From the NCBI RefSeq assembly GCF_004565465.1, contig NZ_SRHY01000003.1, positions 185,006 to 249,005 of the forward strand: a stretch of 64,000 bases of DNA, written 5' to 3'. The position numbers were made by a program, and so were the translations under genes. The notes below the pieces were generated by a model that was given only the letters and a program-made list of their open reading frames with translations, ran no database searches and was not told the origin of the DNA. Positions 28,910-39,437 of this stretch are shown piece by piece (within the stretch, counting starts at the first letter, position 1; each line of letters begins with the position of its first letter). Source of the DNA: Lentibacillus salicampi (GTDB lineage: Bacteria; Bacillota; Bacilli; Bacillales; Amphibacillaceae).

Positions 28910-31063
28910 ATGATGAAATGGCTGCATAACATGAATCTGTTTATCAAGAGGATTTGGTCTGGATGGGTTGTGATTTTAACGGTCCTTTTGATAGGTATTT
29001 TCTTTTTTCTTGTTACCGTCCCGAACGTTTTAACCGAAACATATGATATAGAACGGTTTACAAGTGCCGAAGAGACAATCCGTTCACCCGTAACAATTGA
29101 AAATAAACAGGAAACCGAGCGGAAAACACGGAAAACGGTCCAATCTGTAGAGGACCGGTTCAATATCTCCAGTGAAATAACGGAAGAACGAGAAGCATAC
29201 ATTCAAGAAGTGTTTGATGCGATTGCAACGTTGAATAAAGCTGAAAAAGAGCGTAATATACCGAAATCAGCAGATAAAAATACAAATGACGTCACAGGGT
29301 CTCAAGGGTCCGAGGATAAGTTAGATAGGTTGAAAGAGGTGTTATCGCCGGAAATAACTGAATCAATCAATAATGGTCTGCTTTATGAACTGCTAAACGC
29401 AGAACCTGAGGAACTTGAGGATGGCAGAAAACTGTTAAGCCGTTCTGTGAATGACGTGATGGAAAATGGCATAAGGGCTGAAAATATTCAACGCGCACAA
29501 ACTGAAGTCGAGGAAAGCATTCAATTTTCAGATTTGAGTCCTGAAATGAAAACAACATTGACCGGTTTAGCTGAATTTGTTGTTACCGAAAATTCTTTTT
29601 TTGATGCTGAACGAACAGCTGAAGCCCGTAAAGAAGCAGCCGGCAATGTGGATCCTGTCGTTATCCGGGCTGGTGAAGTTATTGTCAGGGAAGGGCAGAC
29701 TATTACCAATGAAATTTATGAGGAGCTTGATCTCGTCGGTATTTTGGATGACGAGCTGAATATATTTCCTGTTTTTGGATTAGTGTTGTTGATTATTCTC
29801 ATGATGATTGTTCTGACTTATGAGCTGAAAATGTTAGCGAAAAATGCGGAATTGGATAAAAAGCAACTTGCTGCTATATTTTTTATCAGTATCATTGTTC
29901 TGGCACTCATGAAAATCGTCAGCTTGTATACAACCTCTGTCAATCAATTGTTTTTTGCCGTACCTGCAGCTGCAGGGGTTTTATTGGTAAAGCAATTACT
30001 GGATGAAAGACTTGCAATTGTTCTGTCCATTTTATATGCGATTCTTGGAAGTATTATGTTTAATGGGCATATCCCCGGTTCACTTAATGTGGAAGCAGGT
30101 ATTTATTTCTTATTCTCACAGATGGCCGGCATCATTTTTCTCAGGAATGTCAAGGATCGTTTGGCTGTGTTAAAAGCGGGTGTCGGGATGACTGCTATTA
30201 ATATGATGGTGATACTTTTATTTTTATTCTTATCTATTGAAAAGTATGCGTTACCTGACTTTTTTCTGCTGTCAGGTTACGGTGTCATTGCCGCGTTTTC
30301 GTCGGTTGTCCTGACACTTGGTTTGCTGCCGTTCTTTGAGACTGGGCTGGGGATATTGTCTGATTATAAGTTACTGTCACTTGCAAAGCCTAATCAGCCA
30401 CTGCTCCGGAAGATATTGACTGAAGCCCCTGGAACTTATCATCATTCGGTGATGGTGGCGAATTTGGCTGAGACAGCATGTGAATCTATCGGAGCAAACG
30501 GCCTCCTGGCACGGGTCGGCGCATATTATCATGATATCGGTAAGACCGTCATGCCCCATTACTTTATTGAAAATCAAATGTCTATTAAAAATCCGCATGA
30601 TGTGTTGGATCCGAAACAGAGCGCAGACATTATCATCAACCATCCATACGATGGGGCTGCAATTCTTAAAGATCATAAGCTGCCGACAGAGATTGTTGAT
30701 ATTGCGATGCAGCATCACGGCACAACGCTGTTAAAATATTTTTATTACAAAGAACTGGAAAAAAACAAACATGAAAAGGAAGAAGCTTTTCGGTATCCTG
30801 GGCCAAAACCGCAAACAAAGGAAGCAGCAGTTATTTGTATTTGTGATGCTGTAGAGGCAGCTGTAAGGTCGTTAAAAGAACCGACAGAGGAGAAAATTGA
30901 CGAAATTGTTGCATCGATTGTAAACGACCGTTTGATGGATGAACAGTTGAACGAATGTCCGCTTACTTTGAAAGAATTGGCTCGAGTGCATCAGACCATT
31001 CGTGAGACATTACAGGGAATTTTTCATTCGAGAATTCAATATCCTATGAAGGAGGCAAAATAA
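28910..31063 (+). CDS. pgpH: Cyclic-di-AMP phosphodiesterase PgpH (7TM-HD)
   Basis: A 717-residue 7TMR-HD protein that hydrolyses cyclic di-AMP to pApA. A short N-terminal membrane anchor (VVILTVLLIGIFFFLVTV) leads to an extracellular 7TM-HDED domain. Seven transmembrane helices span about 285-480. The cytoplasmic HD domain starts at GTYHHSVMVANLAE and has the HD pair in YYHDIGKT, with later His in INHPYDGA and MQHHGTT. An ATG at 28913 is equally possible. ybeY overlaps the stop by one base. Confidence 0.94.
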   Translation: MMKWLHNMNLFIKRIWSGWVVILTVLLIGIFFFLVTVPNVLTETYDIERFTSAEETIRSPVTIENKQETERKTRKTVQSVEDRFNISSEITEEREAYIQEVFDAIATLNKAEKERNIPKSADKNTNDVTGSQGSEDKLDRLKEVLSPEITESINNGLLYELLNAEPEELEDGRKLLSRSVNDVMENGIRAENIQRAQTEVEESIQFSDLSPEMKTTLTGLAEFVVTENSFFDAERTAEARKEAAGNVDPVVIRAGEVIVREGQTITNEIYEELDLVGILDDELNIFPVFGLVLLIILMMIVLTYELKMLAKNAELDKKQLAAIFFISIIVLALMKIVSLYTTSVNQLFFAVPAAAGVLLVKQLLDERLAIVLSILYAILGSIMFNGHIPGSLNVEAGIYFLFSQMAGIIFLRNVKDRLAVLKAGVGMTAINMMVILLFLFLSIEKYALPDFFLLSGYGVIAAFSSVVLTLGLLPFFETGLGILSDYKLLSLAKPNQPLLRKILTEAPGTYHHSVMVANLAETACESIGANGLLARVGAYYHDIGKTVMPHYFIENQMSIKNPHDVLDPKQSADIIINHPYDGAAILKDHKLPTEIVDIAMQHHGTTLLKYFYYKELEKNKHEKEEAFRYPGPKPQTKEAAVICICDAVEAAVRSLKEPTEEKIDEIVASIVNDRLMDEQLNECPLTLKELARVHQTIRETLQGIFHSRIQYPMKEAK

Positions 31064-31527
31064 TGCATATCGATTTTCACGATCAGACAAAATCCGTACC
31101 CGCCGATTACATTGATTTGTTGCAGCGTTTGCTCGTATTTGCAGCAGAAAAAGAAGCAGTTGCCAGCCAGGCTGAAGTCTCGGTTTCGTTTGTAAGTAAT
31201 CCGGAAATGAAGGAAATCAATCGAAACTATCGTCAGCAGGATAGACCGACAGATGTCATTTCGTTTGCGATGCAGGAGAAAATAAGTGATGAAGTGGATA
31301 TTATCGGTGAAGACCCTCCACTTGTTCTGGGGGACATAGTCATCTCGGTCGATAAAGCAAGCGAGCAAGCAGAAGAATACGGTCATTCGCTGGAAAGAGA
31401 ACTGGGTTTTCTAACCGTGCATGGCTTCCTGCATCTGCTTGGATATGATCATATGAACAAAGAAGACGAGACACAGATGTTCGGGAAACAAAATGAAATA
31501 TTGAGTGAATTTGGCGTTGAGCGATAA
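31063..31527 (+). CDS. ybeY: Endoribonuclease YbeY
   Basis: A 154-residue metallo-RNase for 16S rRNA 3' maturation and 70S quality control. The zinc motif HGFLHLLGYDH (H-x3-H-x5-H) is complete near residues 124-134. RPTDVISFAM (about 64-73) is the other family signature. A GGAGG precedes the ATG, which overlaps the pgpH stop. The gene overlaps dgkA by 23 bases. Confidence 0.96.
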   Translation: MHIDFHDQTKSVPADYIDLLQRLLVFAAEKEAVASQAEVSVSFVSNPEMKEINRNYRQQDRPTDVISFAMQEKISDEVDIIGEDPPLVLGDIVISVDKASEQAEEYGHSLERELGFLTVHGFLHLLGYDHMNKEDETQMFGKQNEILSEFGVER

Positions 31528-31885
31528 ACAATGGCAATCGATAGTTGGTTTTTCCCATGCCTGGAACGGTATTAAAGCAGCTACCCGAACGGAGGGGAAT
31601 TTCAGGATTCACCTCATAACAGCTTTTGCCGTCATTTCGGCCGGTATTTTCTTTCGTTTGACAGTTATCAAATGGTTGATGATTATCGTCGCAATTGGTT
31701 TCGTGTTAGCCGTTGAATTGCTGAATACAGCGATTGAAAAAATGCTGGATTATTTAAAACCGGATATACATCCGCATGCGAAAGTGATCAAGGATCTGGC
31801 GGCAGGTGCGGTCTTAGTATCTGCAATGACTGCTGCTGTTGTGGGGCTGCTCGTTTTTCTTCCCGAAATTTATGAACTCGTGTAA
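31505..31885 (+). CDS. dgkA: Undecaprenol / diacylglycerol kinase DgkA
   Basis: A 126-residue membrane kinase of the DgkA family; the Bacilli enzyme phosphorylates undecaprenol. Three hydrophobic helices follow an N-terminal amphipathic part (FSHAWNGIKAATRTEGNFRIH). The conserved AVELLNTAIEKMLD carries the catalytic Glu residues. The start is uncertain among GTG at 31505, TTG at 31511 and TTG at 31517, none with a strong ribosome site, which suggests coupling to ybeY. In B. subtilis cdd lies between dgkA and era; it is missing here. Confidence 0.93.
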   Translation: MNLALSDKQWQSIVGFSHAWNGIKAATRTEGNFRIHLITAFAVISAGIFFRLTVIKWLMIIVAIGFVLAVELLNTAIEKMLDYLKPDIHPHAKVIKDLAAGAVLVSAMTAAVVGLLVFLPEIYELV

Positions 31886-31910
31886 GCCCCCTTAAAGGAT
31901 CGTCTGTTAT

Positions 31911-31937
31911 AACCTTCCATAGCTGAAGGTTTTTTTA
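31911..31937 (+). terminator. Intrinsic terminator after dgkA
   Basis: AACCTTC (31911-31917) pairs with GAAGGTT (31925-31931), then a run of T. Confidence 0.75.
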
Positions 31938-32069
31938 CTTGTCGTTTTTTGTTGTAATAACAGTTCTTTTCAAAGGTTTTGTCCAAATGAATGAAACGTA
32001 CTTGATTTTATAGTATGATAAAAAATATCAATAGAAAATATATTCCAATGATGACCCGGAGGCTACAAC

Positions 32070-32972
32070 ATGGCAGACAATTTTAAATCAGGGTTTATTG
32101 CCATCATCGGCAGACCAAACGTAGGAAAATCAACTTTCATGAATCAGATGATCGGGCAAAAAATTGCGATCATGAGTAATAAAGCGCAGACAACACGAAA
32201 CCGCATCCAGGGAGTGCTCACGACGGATGATGCGCAAATGGTATTCATCGATACACCTGGAATTCATAAACCAAAGCATCGTTTAGGAGATTTCATGGTG
32301 AAGGTAGCTGAAGACACTTTAAATGAAGTGGATGCCGTACTGTTTATGATTAATGCCCAGGAAGGTTATGGCAAAGGCGACCAATATATATTGGACCGGC
32401 TGCAGCAGGTTAGGCGACCGGTTTTTCTGGTCATCAATAAAATTGACCTCGTGCACCCCGACGAGTTATTGCCTCTAATTGACCATTACAAGGATAAATA
32501 TGATTTTGAAGCGATTATCCCTGTTTCCGCACTAAAGGGGGATAATCTGGTCCATCTGCTTGGTGAATTGAAAAATTATATCCCGGAAGGACCGCAATAT
32601 TATCCTGAAGACCATGTGACCGACCATCCGGAGCGATTCATTATCAGTGAACTTATACGGGAAAAGGTGCTGGAATTTACGCGGGAAGAAGTTCCACACT
32701 CCATAGCAGTCGTGCTTGAAAATATGGAAGAAAGACCGTCATATGCAGTTTTTATCCAGGCAACGGTTGTGACCGAACGCAAAACACAAAAAGGAATTGT
32801 GATCGGTAAACAGGGTTCAATGCTGAAAAATATCGGCAAAAACGCTCGCAGAGATATTGAAACACTGCTCGGTTCAAAAGTATATCTTGAACTTTGGGTG
32901 AAGGTCCGAAAAGATTGGCGGAACAAACCGTCCCAGCTTCATGAACTCGGTTTCCGGAGTGACGAATATTAA
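32070..32972 (+). CDS. era: GTPase Era
   Basis: A 300-residue ribosome-assembly GTPase. G1 is GRPNVGKST (about 14-22), the G2 region is [11 protein letters not shown]3 is DTPGIH and G4 is NKID. The C-terminal KH domain ([19 protein letters not shown]) binds the 3' end of 16S rRNA. CCGGAGG precedes the ATG at 32070. It is followed by yqzL and recO, the standard Bacilli order. Confidence 0.97.
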   Translation: MADNFKSGFIAIIGRPNVGKSTFMNQMIGQKIAIMSNKAQTTRNRIQGVLTTDDAQMVFIDTPGIHKPKHRLGDFMVKVAEDTLNEVDAVLFMINAQEGYGKGDQYILDRLQQVRRPVFLVINKIDLVHPDELLPLIDHYKDKYDFEAIIPVSALKGDNLVHLLGELKNYIPEGPQYYPEDHVTDHPERFIISELIREKVLEFTREEVPHSIAVVLENMEERPSYAVFIQATVVTERKTQKGIVIGKQGSMLKNIGKNARRDIETLLGSKVYLELWVKVRKDWRNKPSQLHELGFRSDEY

Positions 32973-33054
32973 ACATGGTAAATTTTAAAACTCATTGATT
33001 CAGCGCCTATGGAAAATCTAATAGTGAACACATTATGGAAAGGCGGGGTTTCTT

Positions 33055-33201
33055 GTGATCGACTTTACCTGGAAATTATTTAGTCAAACAGGAAACATTG
33101 AAACTTATTTGTTACTGAAAGAGCTGGAAAAAAATGAAACGGTTGTACAGACTGAGGATCACCAGAAGGGACAGAAGACGTCCCTGAATACAAAATCCTA
33201 G
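33055..33201 (+). CDS. yqzL: YqzL family small protein
   Basis: A 48-residue protein read from GTG at 33055 after AAGGCGGGG. It begins MIDFTWKLFSQTGNIETYLL, closely fitting the YqzL pattern (DFTW-x2-F-x2-TGN-x3-YLL-x-KE). YqzL lies between era and recO in B. subtilis too. The C-terminal part is polar and less conserved. Function is unknown. Confidence 0.88.
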   Translation: MIDFTWKLFSQTGNIETYLLLKELEKNETVVQTEDHQKGQKTSLNTKS

Positions 33202-33236
33202 TTTCATCATCTGGACTGTTAAGAAGGTGATACGGT

Positions 33237-33980
33237 TTGCTCGAAAAAATGCAGGGTATTGTTATGAAAACACAGGATTATGGTGAAACACACAAAATTG
33301 TTACGATATTCACTGATAAAGCAGGAAAAATTTCTGCTATAGCCAGAGGCGCAAAAAAACAAAAAAGCAGAATGGCTGCAGTTACGCAGCCATTCATTTA
33401 TGCTGACTTTTTCATCTATCTCAATTCCGGATTGAGTACAGTGCAGCAAGGTGATGTTGTCAATTCACTGCGGCACATTCGGGAGGATATTATTAAAACA
33501 GCATATGCATCCTATATTGTTGAGCTGACGGATAAGTTAACGGATTCCCATTCAGCCGATCCGTTCATTTTCGATCAGTTGTTTCAGACATTGAATTGGA
33601 TTGCCGAACATGACGATGCCAGCGTCCCAATCATGATGTATGAACTGAAACTTTTTAAGAAAGGCGGCTTTGCACCTACCGTTGATCAATGTGTCAACTG
33701 CGGCAAACAAGATGGTCCTTTCGCTTTTTCAATAGCTGAAGGTGGTTTGCTTTGTACAAGGTGTAACCAGATTGACCCAAATTCAATTGCACTTCCGAAT
33801 AACCTGGCACGTTTATTTCATATATTTTCTGAAGTTGAATTGGAACGGGTTGGAACCATTTCAGTAAAACCAGGGAATAAAAAGTTGCTTCGTGATATCA
33901 TGGATGCCTATTATGATCAGTATGGCGGCTACTACCTCAAATCAAAACGATTTTTGAAGCAATTGGATAAGCTGAAATAG
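33237..33980 (+). CDS. recO: DNA repair protein RecO
   Basis: A 247-residue recombination mediator that loads RecA and anneals single strands in the RecF pathway. The N-terminal OB-fold starts GIVMKTQDYGETHKIVTIF. A helical domain follows, with a zinc site CVNC (about 150) and CTRC (about 173). The start is TTG at 33237, seven bases after AGAAGGTGAT. The C-terminus (YYLKSKRFLKQLD) is typical. Confidence 0.95.
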   Translation: MLEKMQGIVMKTQDYGETHKIVTIFTDKAGKISAIARGAKKQKSRMAAVTQPFIYADFFIYLNSGLSTVQQGDVVNSLRHIREDIIKTAYASYIVELTDKLTDSHSADPFIFDQLFQTLNWIAEHDDASVPIMMYELKLFKKGGFAPTVDQCVNCGKQDGPFAFSIAEGGLLCTRCNQIDPNSIALPNNLARLFHIFSEVELERVGTISVKPGNKKLLRDIMDAYYDQYGGYYLKSKRFLKQLDKLK

Positions 33981-33989
33981 ATCCGGTCC

Positions 33990-34018
33990 TTGACAATAAG
34001 GCGGCCATGTCGTAGTAT
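33990..34018 (+). promoter_or_regulatory. Promoter of the glyQS T-box leader
   Basis: TTGACA (33990-33995) and TAGTAT (34013-34018) spaced by 17 bases, about 30 bases upstream of the first T-box stem. Confidence 0.6.
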
Positions 34019-34049
34019 TTTGGTACATAACGTTAACAAATCAAAATTG

Positions 34050-34255
34050 CGCTGATAGAGAAAAGTACTTATTGACTTCTGTTTCCTGAGCGAATCCGGG
34101 GTGGTGGGAGCCGGATAACGGGACATAAGGAACGGCGCTCTGGAGCAATGACAATAAAGTGGCTCTTTGAGAAAAGGGCAAGTAGGGTGGAACCGCGGAT
34201 TAACCCCCGTCCCTATGTCGGCTTGTCTGACATAGGGACGGGGATTTTAATTTCC
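34050..34255 (+). promoter_or_regulatory. Glycine T-box riboswitch of glyQS
   Basis: The T-box AGGGTGGAACCGCGG lies at 34184-34198. Next comes a 15-bp terminator (CCCCGTCCCTATGTC 34205-34219 with its complement 34229-34243) and TTTTAATTT. The T-box bases can pair instead with the 5' terminator side to form the antiterminator. A Stem I-like region precedes it, with GGC near 34134-34136 as the likely glycine specifier, which I could not fold with certainty. Uncharged tRNA-Gly would favour read-through into glyQ and glyS. Confidence 0.95.
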
Positions 34256-34331
34256 ACGCTGGCTTCCGGCATCTGTCTTCTAATGAATAAGGCTATGCCG
34301 AGTTTTTCGAACGAATATGGAGGGTGTAATC

Positions 34332-35210
34332 ATGACAATTCAGGAAATGATTTTAACATTGCAAAAACATTGGTCAGATCAAAATTGTATTTTAATGCAA
34401 GCCTACGATGTGGAAAAGGGGGCTGGTACCATGTCACCAATGACGCTGCTCCGAAGTCTTGGTCCTGAGCCGTGGAACGTGGCCTATGTTGAACCGTCAC
34501 GGCGCCCCGCAGATGGAAGATATGGACAGAACCCAAATCGCCTGTACCAGCATCATCAGTTTCAAGTCATTATGAAGCCCTCACCGGACAACATACAGGA
34601 ATTATATCTTGATTCATTAAAAGCGCTGGGCATCAATCCGCTTGAGCATGATATCCGGTTTGTAGAAGATAATTGGGAAAACCCGACTCTCGGTGCTGCC
34701 GGATTGGGATGGGAAGTCTGGCTTGATGGTATGGAAATTACTCAATTCACTTATTTTCAGCAAATCGGTGGCCTTGAAGCCAATCCTGTTTCAGTTGAGC
34801 TAACCTATGGCATTGAACGTCTGGCCTCTTATATTCAGGACAGGGAAAACGTTTTTGACCTGGAATGGACCAACGGAGTAAGTGTCAACGATGTCTTTTT
34901 CCAGCCGGAATATGAACATTCCAAATATACGTTTGAAGAATCTGATACAGATATGCTCTTTCAGTTGTTCACAATGTATGAGAATGAGGCAAGGACCACA
35001 ATGGAAAAAGGATTGGTATTCCCGGCATATGATTATGTATTAAAATGCTCCCACACGTTTAATTTGCTTGATGCAAAGGGTGTCATTTCAGTTACTGAAC
35101 GAACAGGGTATATCGCCAGAATTCGCAATCTGGCCAGAGGTATTTCCAAAGCATATGTGGAAGAGCGGGAACGGTTAGGTTTTCCAATGCTGAAAAAGGA
35201 GGCAGAATAA
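34332..35210 (+). CDS. glyQ: Glycyl-tRNA synthetase alpha subunit
   Basis: A 292-residue class II subunit of the bacterial alpha2beta2 enzyme. It begins [14 protein letters not shown] and contains [33 protein letters not shown] (motif 2 region) and [19 protein letters not shown]. It forms glycyl-adenylate and charges tRNA-Gly together with GlyS. The ATG at 34332 follows GGAGGGTG; the in-frame ATG at 34317 precedes that site. It is controlled by the T-box and overlaps glyS by one base. Confidence 0.97.
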   Translation: MTIQEMILTLQKHWSDQNCILMQAYDVEKGAGTMSPMTLLRSLGPEPWNVAYVEPSRRPADGRYGQNPNRLYQHHQFQVIMKPSPDNIQELYLDSLKALGINPLEHDIRFVEDNWENPTLGAAGLGWEVWLDGMEITQFTYFQQIGGLEANPVSVELTYGIERLASYIQDRENVFDLEWTNGVSVNDVFFQPEYEHSKYTFEESDTDMLFQLFTMYENEARTTMEKGLVFPAYDYVLKCSHTFNLLDAKGVISVTERTGYIARIRNLARGISKAYVEERERLGFPMLKKEAE

Positions 35211-37294
35211 TGGCGAAGGATATACTAGTAGAAATAGGACTTGAAGAACTTCCGGCACGATTTGTGGACGATGCGGAATATCAGCTGCTGACGAAAACGG
35301 AAAACTGGCTTAACGATTCTCGCATCTCCTATACGTCTATCGTTTCTTTTTCAACACCGCGCAGACTGGCTGTTTTGGTTAAAGATGCTGCTGAAGAACA
35401 GACATCACTGGAGGAAGAAATGAAAGGACCGGCATTAAAGATCGCTCAGGACGAGGCTTCTAACTGGACGAAAGCAGCAATCGGTTTTACAAAAGGCCAC
35501 GGAAAAACGGTTGATGATATTTATACAAAAGACGTAAAGGGTACCGCCTATATTTTTGTCAAAAAACAAATTACCGGTAAGCCAACGCACGAGTTACTGC
35601 CACAACTTAGTGAGATTATAACGTCAATTCAATTTCCAAAAAACATGCGCTGGGCAGAACAGCCATTGCGCTACGGCCGTCCTATTCGCTGGATTGTTGC
35701 GTTATTCGGTACGGAGGTCATTCCATTTGAAGTTGCTGGCGTCCAAACCGGCAACCTTACTTATGGCCATCGATTCTTAGGTGAAATGGTAACATTATCG
35801 GTACCGGCTAATTATGAAAGGACGCTTGCGGATCAGTATACAATCGTTAATCCGGCAAAGCGCAGGCAAATGATTGCCGACGAACTAACAAAAACTGAAA
35901 CGGATCAAGGCTTTCAAATTCCTGAAGACGACGAACTGCTTGGTGAAGTGTGTAACCTGGTGGAATACCCGACTGTATTCGTAGGATCGTTTGATCAGTC
36001 CTATCTGGCCCTTCCTCCCGAGGTGCTAATAACGTCAATGAAGGAACATCAGCGCTATTTCCCTGTTAAATCGAACAATGGAGAGTTGCTGCCATACTTT
36101 GCCGGTGTCCGGAATGGCGATGAAAATGGGCTCGATACGGTTGTGAGGGGAAATGAAAAAGTATTGCGGGCACGATTATCGGATGCGCAATTCTTTTTTG
36201 AAGAAGACCAAAAACAGTCGATTGATTATTATTTGGAAAAACTGAAACGGATCGTGTTCCAGGAGAAACTGGGGACCATCAGTGATAAGGTCAGGCGGAT
36301 TACAGCAATTACTAATCAACTATCACAATGGCTTGATCTTGATGAACAGACGTGTTCAAATGCAGCGAGAGCAGCGGAAATATGTAAGTTTGATCTGCCG
36401 ACAAGTATGGTTAACGAATTTACCAACCTGCAAGGAATCATTGGTGAAACTTATGCTCTGAATGCTGGTGAGACACAAGCAGCTGCCAGGGCAGTGGCCG
36501 AACACTATTTACCTGTTCAGGCAGAGGGAACACTCCCAGACAGCATTGAAGGTGCAATTGTCAGTGTTGCAGATAAACTCGATACGATTGTCGGGTGTAT
36601 TTCAGCAGGATTGGTTCCAAGCGGTTCCCAGGACCCATATGGGTTGAGAAGACAGGCAACAGGCGTTTTGAAAATACTTAAAACATACAACTGGCATATA
36701 ACCGTTGAATCCTTACTGGAATTGGCTGAACAGCAGTATGAAAATGCTGAGTCTGAATTAATGGATCAAGATAAATCCAGATCCGAAACTGAGCAATTTT
36801 TTAGACACCGTATGACGTATCTTTTAAAAGAATCAGCGATTGAGCAGGATGTTATTCAAGCTGTTTTATATAACGGGATTGGAGTCATTCCGTATATGGT
36901 TGCAAAGGCTGAAAACTTATCACATGAACGGAATAATCCTGACTTCAAACCGGTCCAGGAGGCACTTGTTCGCGTGTTGAACCTCGCTCGCAAAACAGAT
37001 TTAACTGAAGTTAGCCAGTCAGCTTTTGAGACGGATTCCGAGCAACAACTGTATGAAGCTTATTGGTCAGTAACGGATGGCTATAAAAAAGCAACCATTC
37101 AACAGGAGGCAGCTGAGGCATTGCGCCAGTTAGGAAAGCTGTCACAGCCGATCCATGACTTTTTTGATCATAATATGGTGATGTCCGATGATGAAGTGAT
37201 CCGCAATAATCGGCTGGCGCTGATCAATCAGATTGCATATTTAATATATGATTACGCGGATCTGTCGGCGATTGAATGGAAACAGCATTTTTGA
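35210..37294 (+). CDS. glyS: Glycyl-tRNA synthetase beta subunit
   Basis: A 694-residue beta subunit, which binds tRNA-Gly. It starts DILVEIGLEELPARF and includes FPKNMRWAEQPLRYGRPIRW, then an HD-like domain and a C-terminal anticodon-binding DALR-like domain. The TAATG overlap with glyQ couples translation so the subunits are made in equal amounts. Length and order are typical. Confidence 0.97.
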   Translation: MAKDILVEIGLEELPARFVDDAEYQLLTKTENWLNDSRISYTSIVSFSTPRRLAVLVKDAAEEQTSLEEEMKGPALKIAQDEASNWTKAAIGFTKGHGKTVDDIYTKDVKGTAYIFVKKQITGKPTHELLPQLSEIITSIQFPKNMRWAEQPLRYGRPIRWIVALFGTEVIPFEVAGVQTGNLTYGHRFLGEMVTLSVPANYERTLADQYTIVNPAKRRQMIADELTKTETDQGFQIPEDDELLGEVCNLVEYPTVFVGSFDQSYLALPPEVLITSMKEHQRYFPVKSNNGELLPYFAGVRNGDENGLDTVVRGNEKVLRARLSDAQFFFEEDQKQSIDYYLEKLKRIVFQEKLGTISDKVRRITAITNQLSQWLDLDEQTCSNAARAAEICKFDLPTSMVNEFTNLQGIIGETYALNAGETQAAARAVAEHYLPVQAEGTLPDSIEGAIVSVADKLDTIVGCISAGLVPSGSQDPYGLRRQATGVLKILKTYNWHITVESLLELAEQQYENAESELMDQDKSRSETEQFFRHRMTYLLKESAIEQDVIQAVLYNGIGVIPYMVAKAENLSHERNNPDFKPVQEALVRVLNLARKTDLTEVSQSAFETDSEQQLYEAYWSVTDGYKKATIQQEAAEALRQLGKLSQPIHDFFDHNMVMSDDEVIRNNRLALINQIAYLIYDYADLSAIEWKQHF

Positions 37295-37380
37295 GAGCGA
37301 CCGCAGTTCCTTTTTCACTGTAAATCGTGTATAATATTGAGAAACAGTATGACACATTTGAGCAAGCAGGTGGTGAAAAA

Positions 37381-38016
37381 GTGGAGTTATCGAATAGACA
37401 GGAACAGATTATCGGCATCGTGAAAGAAAATGGACCGATAACCGGTGAACATATAGCTGACAAGTTGAGTTTAACACGCGCAACATTACGTCCGGATTTA
37501 GCCATATTGACCATGGCAGGATTTCTTGATGCCAGACCACGGGTGGGTTATTTTTATACTGGCAAGACAGGTACAGAACTGCTAACTGAAAAGATAAAGC
37601 AGTTTAAAGTGTATGAATACCAGTCTGTTCCAATTGTCGTAAAAGAAGAGGCATCTGTATATGATGCTATTTCAACGATGTTTCTTGAAGATGTGGGGAC
37701 CTTGTTTGTCGTTGATGAGCATTCATGTTTAACAGGTGTTTTATCACGAAAAGATTTATTGCGGGCAAGTATCGGGAATCAGGACTTAGATGCAATTCCG
37801 GTACATATTATCATGACAAGAATGCCTAACATCACGGTCTGTTACCGGAACGAGATGCTGATTGACGCAGCTAAAAAACTGATTGACAAACAAATTGATG
37901 GTCTGCCGGTTCTGAAAGATTCAGAGAAAGGACTGGAGATTGTCGGACGTATTACAAAAACAACCATCACCAAAGTATTTGTTGAACTGATTATGGATGA
38001 GCACGAGCATTTATAA
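37381..38016 (+). CDS. ccpN: Gluconeogenesis repressor CcpN
   Basis: A 211-residue repressor. The N-terminal winged helix reads RQEQIIGIVKENGPITGEHI and LTRATLRPDLAILTMAGFL. Two CBS domains follow (about 80-140 and 145-205), which sense ligands; in B. subtilis CcpN represses gapB and pckA on glycolytic carbon and responds to ATP. The start is GTG at 37381 after AGGTGGTG; in-frame codons upstream overlap a TATAAT box at 37330. It is paired with yqfL, as in B. subtilis. Confidence 0.93.
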   Translation: MELSNRQEQIIGIVKENGPITGEHIADKLSLTRATLRPDLAILTMAGFLDARPRVGYFYTGKTGTELLTEKIKQFKVYEYQSVPIVVKEEASVYDAISTMFLEDVGTLFVVDEHSCLTGVLSRKDLLRASIGNQDLDAIPVHIIMTRMPNITVCYRNEMLIDAAKKLIDKQIDGLPVLKDSEKGLEIVGRITKTTITKVFVELIMDEHEHL

Positions 38017-38031
38017 GGGAGGCGCATATCC

Positions 38032-38835
38032 ATGCAAGATAAACCACTTGTTTACGTTCTCTCCGATTCGGTGGGTGAAACGGCGGAATTAGTTATCAAA
38101 GCGGGATTAAGTCAATTCAATAATGGCGAATATCAAATACAGCGGATTCCGTATGTAGAAGATACTAAGACGATTGATGAGGCATTACAACAGGTGAGAG
38201 AAAAACAGGGGATTGTCGGTTTTACTTTAGTAGACCCCGGGCTGCGTTCCTATTTAAATAAACAAGCCTATGACATGAACATCGAGGCAATCGATATAAT
38301 GGGGCCTATGATGGATGCGATGAAACGCTCTTTTGAAAGTGACCCCCGTTTAGAGCCTGGACTGGTCCATCAATTGGATGAAGACTATTTTAAGCGTGTG
38401 GAAGCAATTGAATTTGCCGTCAAATATGATGATGGCAGAGACCCGCGCGGAATCGCACGTGCTGACATCATCCTGATTGGCGTTTCCCGGACATCCAAGA
38501 CACCATTATCGCAATATTTGGCCCATAAGCGGTTGAAGGTTGCCAATGTTCCAATTGTGCCGGAAGTTGAACCGCCTGAAGAACTTTTTGACATGAACCC
38601 CGACAAGTGTATTGGTTTGCGAATAAGTCCAGCGAAATTAAATGACATTCGAAAAGAACGGCTCAAGGCACTCGGGCTGGGCGACCAGGCAACTTATGCA
38701 AATATGGAACGGATTAACCAGGAATTGCAATATTTTGATGAAGTTGTCGGAAAAATTGGATGCCAAGTTGTCGACGTATCCCATAAGGCAGTCGAAGAAA
38801 CCGCCAATACAATCATGCGCAAGATCAAAGGCTAA
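38032..38835 (+). CDS. yqfL: PPDK regulatory protein family (YqfL)
   Basis: A 267-residue kinase/pyrophosphorylase family protein (DUF299). The P-loop-like [15 protein letters not shown] (about 150-164) and the N-terminal [13 protein letters not shown] are signatures. Relatives phosphorylate and dephosphorylate pyruvate phosphate dikinase or PEP synthase. In B. subtilis YqfL modulates CcpN activity. Its place 15 bases after ccpN supports that partnership. yqxD, next in B. subtilis, is absent. Confidence 0.92.
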   Translation: MQDKPLVYVLSDSVGETAELVIKAGLSQFNNGEYQIQRIPYVEDTKTIDEALQQVREKQGIVGFTLVDPGLRSYLNKQAYDMNIEAIDIMGPMMDAMKRSFESDPRLEPGLVHQLDEDYFKRVEAIEFAVKYDDGRDPRGIARADIILIGVSRTSKTPLSQYLAHKRLKVANVPIVPEVEPPEELFDMNPDKCIGLRISPAKLNDIRKERLKALGLGDQATYANMERINQELQYFDEVVGKIGCQVVDVSHKAVEETANTIMRKIKG

Positions 38836-39437
38836 AGAATCAGCTATGCTGTCAGCGCTTTTGTCACCCGCTTCGTGAAGGGATAGATGAATGGAATCAT
38901 GTGGATAAGACATCATGATAGTGAAATGAAAACATTCTGCGCGACAGCGGGGTGTTTTTCTGATTTTAAGTGATTTACCTATACAGCCCTAAAGAATGAT
39001 GGATATCAGTTTTGAGTACGGTCTTACCAGCCAAAGAAGAGGCATAAAAAAGAATTGAATTTTATGATGGCGTTTTGAGCAATTTTGTATTATAATTAAT
39101 TTTTGTGTCAAAATATACGAACCATCGATGGGTACGAGCAAAGTATATTCTGAAAAATAAAATATCGCGATTTAAGAAGGAATAATGAATCATGGTGTAG
39201 AATACAAGTATGTAAGAATCTATGAGCAAAGTACGTTTATACAAGCCCTTCAAGAGGTACAATAATACGGTGACCTGAAATTCTTCCAGTGTTAGTCCGA
39301 AAAAGACAACATGATTTTGGACATGCCATGCAGACTTTGCAGGAATGGAAGAAATTTTTTACGACATGGACAAAAAGTTTGTCGAATGATGAAGGATTTT
39401 CTTTATGACTATCGAATAAAAAGGCATGGTGGTAAAT
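38836..39437. other. Gene-free 0.6-kb region before dnaG
   Basis: No open frame here has a ribosome site or a recognisable protein. A likely terminator is at 38929-38960. TTTATA (39236-39241) and TACAAT (39258-39263), spaced by 16, could be a promoter for dnaG-sigA. In B. subtilis yqxD occupies this position, and I see no remnant of it. Confidence 0.5.
38929..38960 (+). terminator. Possible terminator after yqfL
   Basis: AAAACATTC (38929-38937) pairs with GGGTGTTTT (38950-38958), including two G-T pairs, and ends in T. It is 94 bases beyond the yqfL stop. Confidence 0.5.

Noticed and set aside
34148..34468. Open frame crossing the T-box and the start of glyQ
   Set aside because: It runs through the T-box and terminator, which explain that sequence.
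39061..39100. TATAAT at 39091 as dnaG promoter
   Set aside because: No acceptable -35 at 16-18 bases; TTTTGA is only about 12 bases away.
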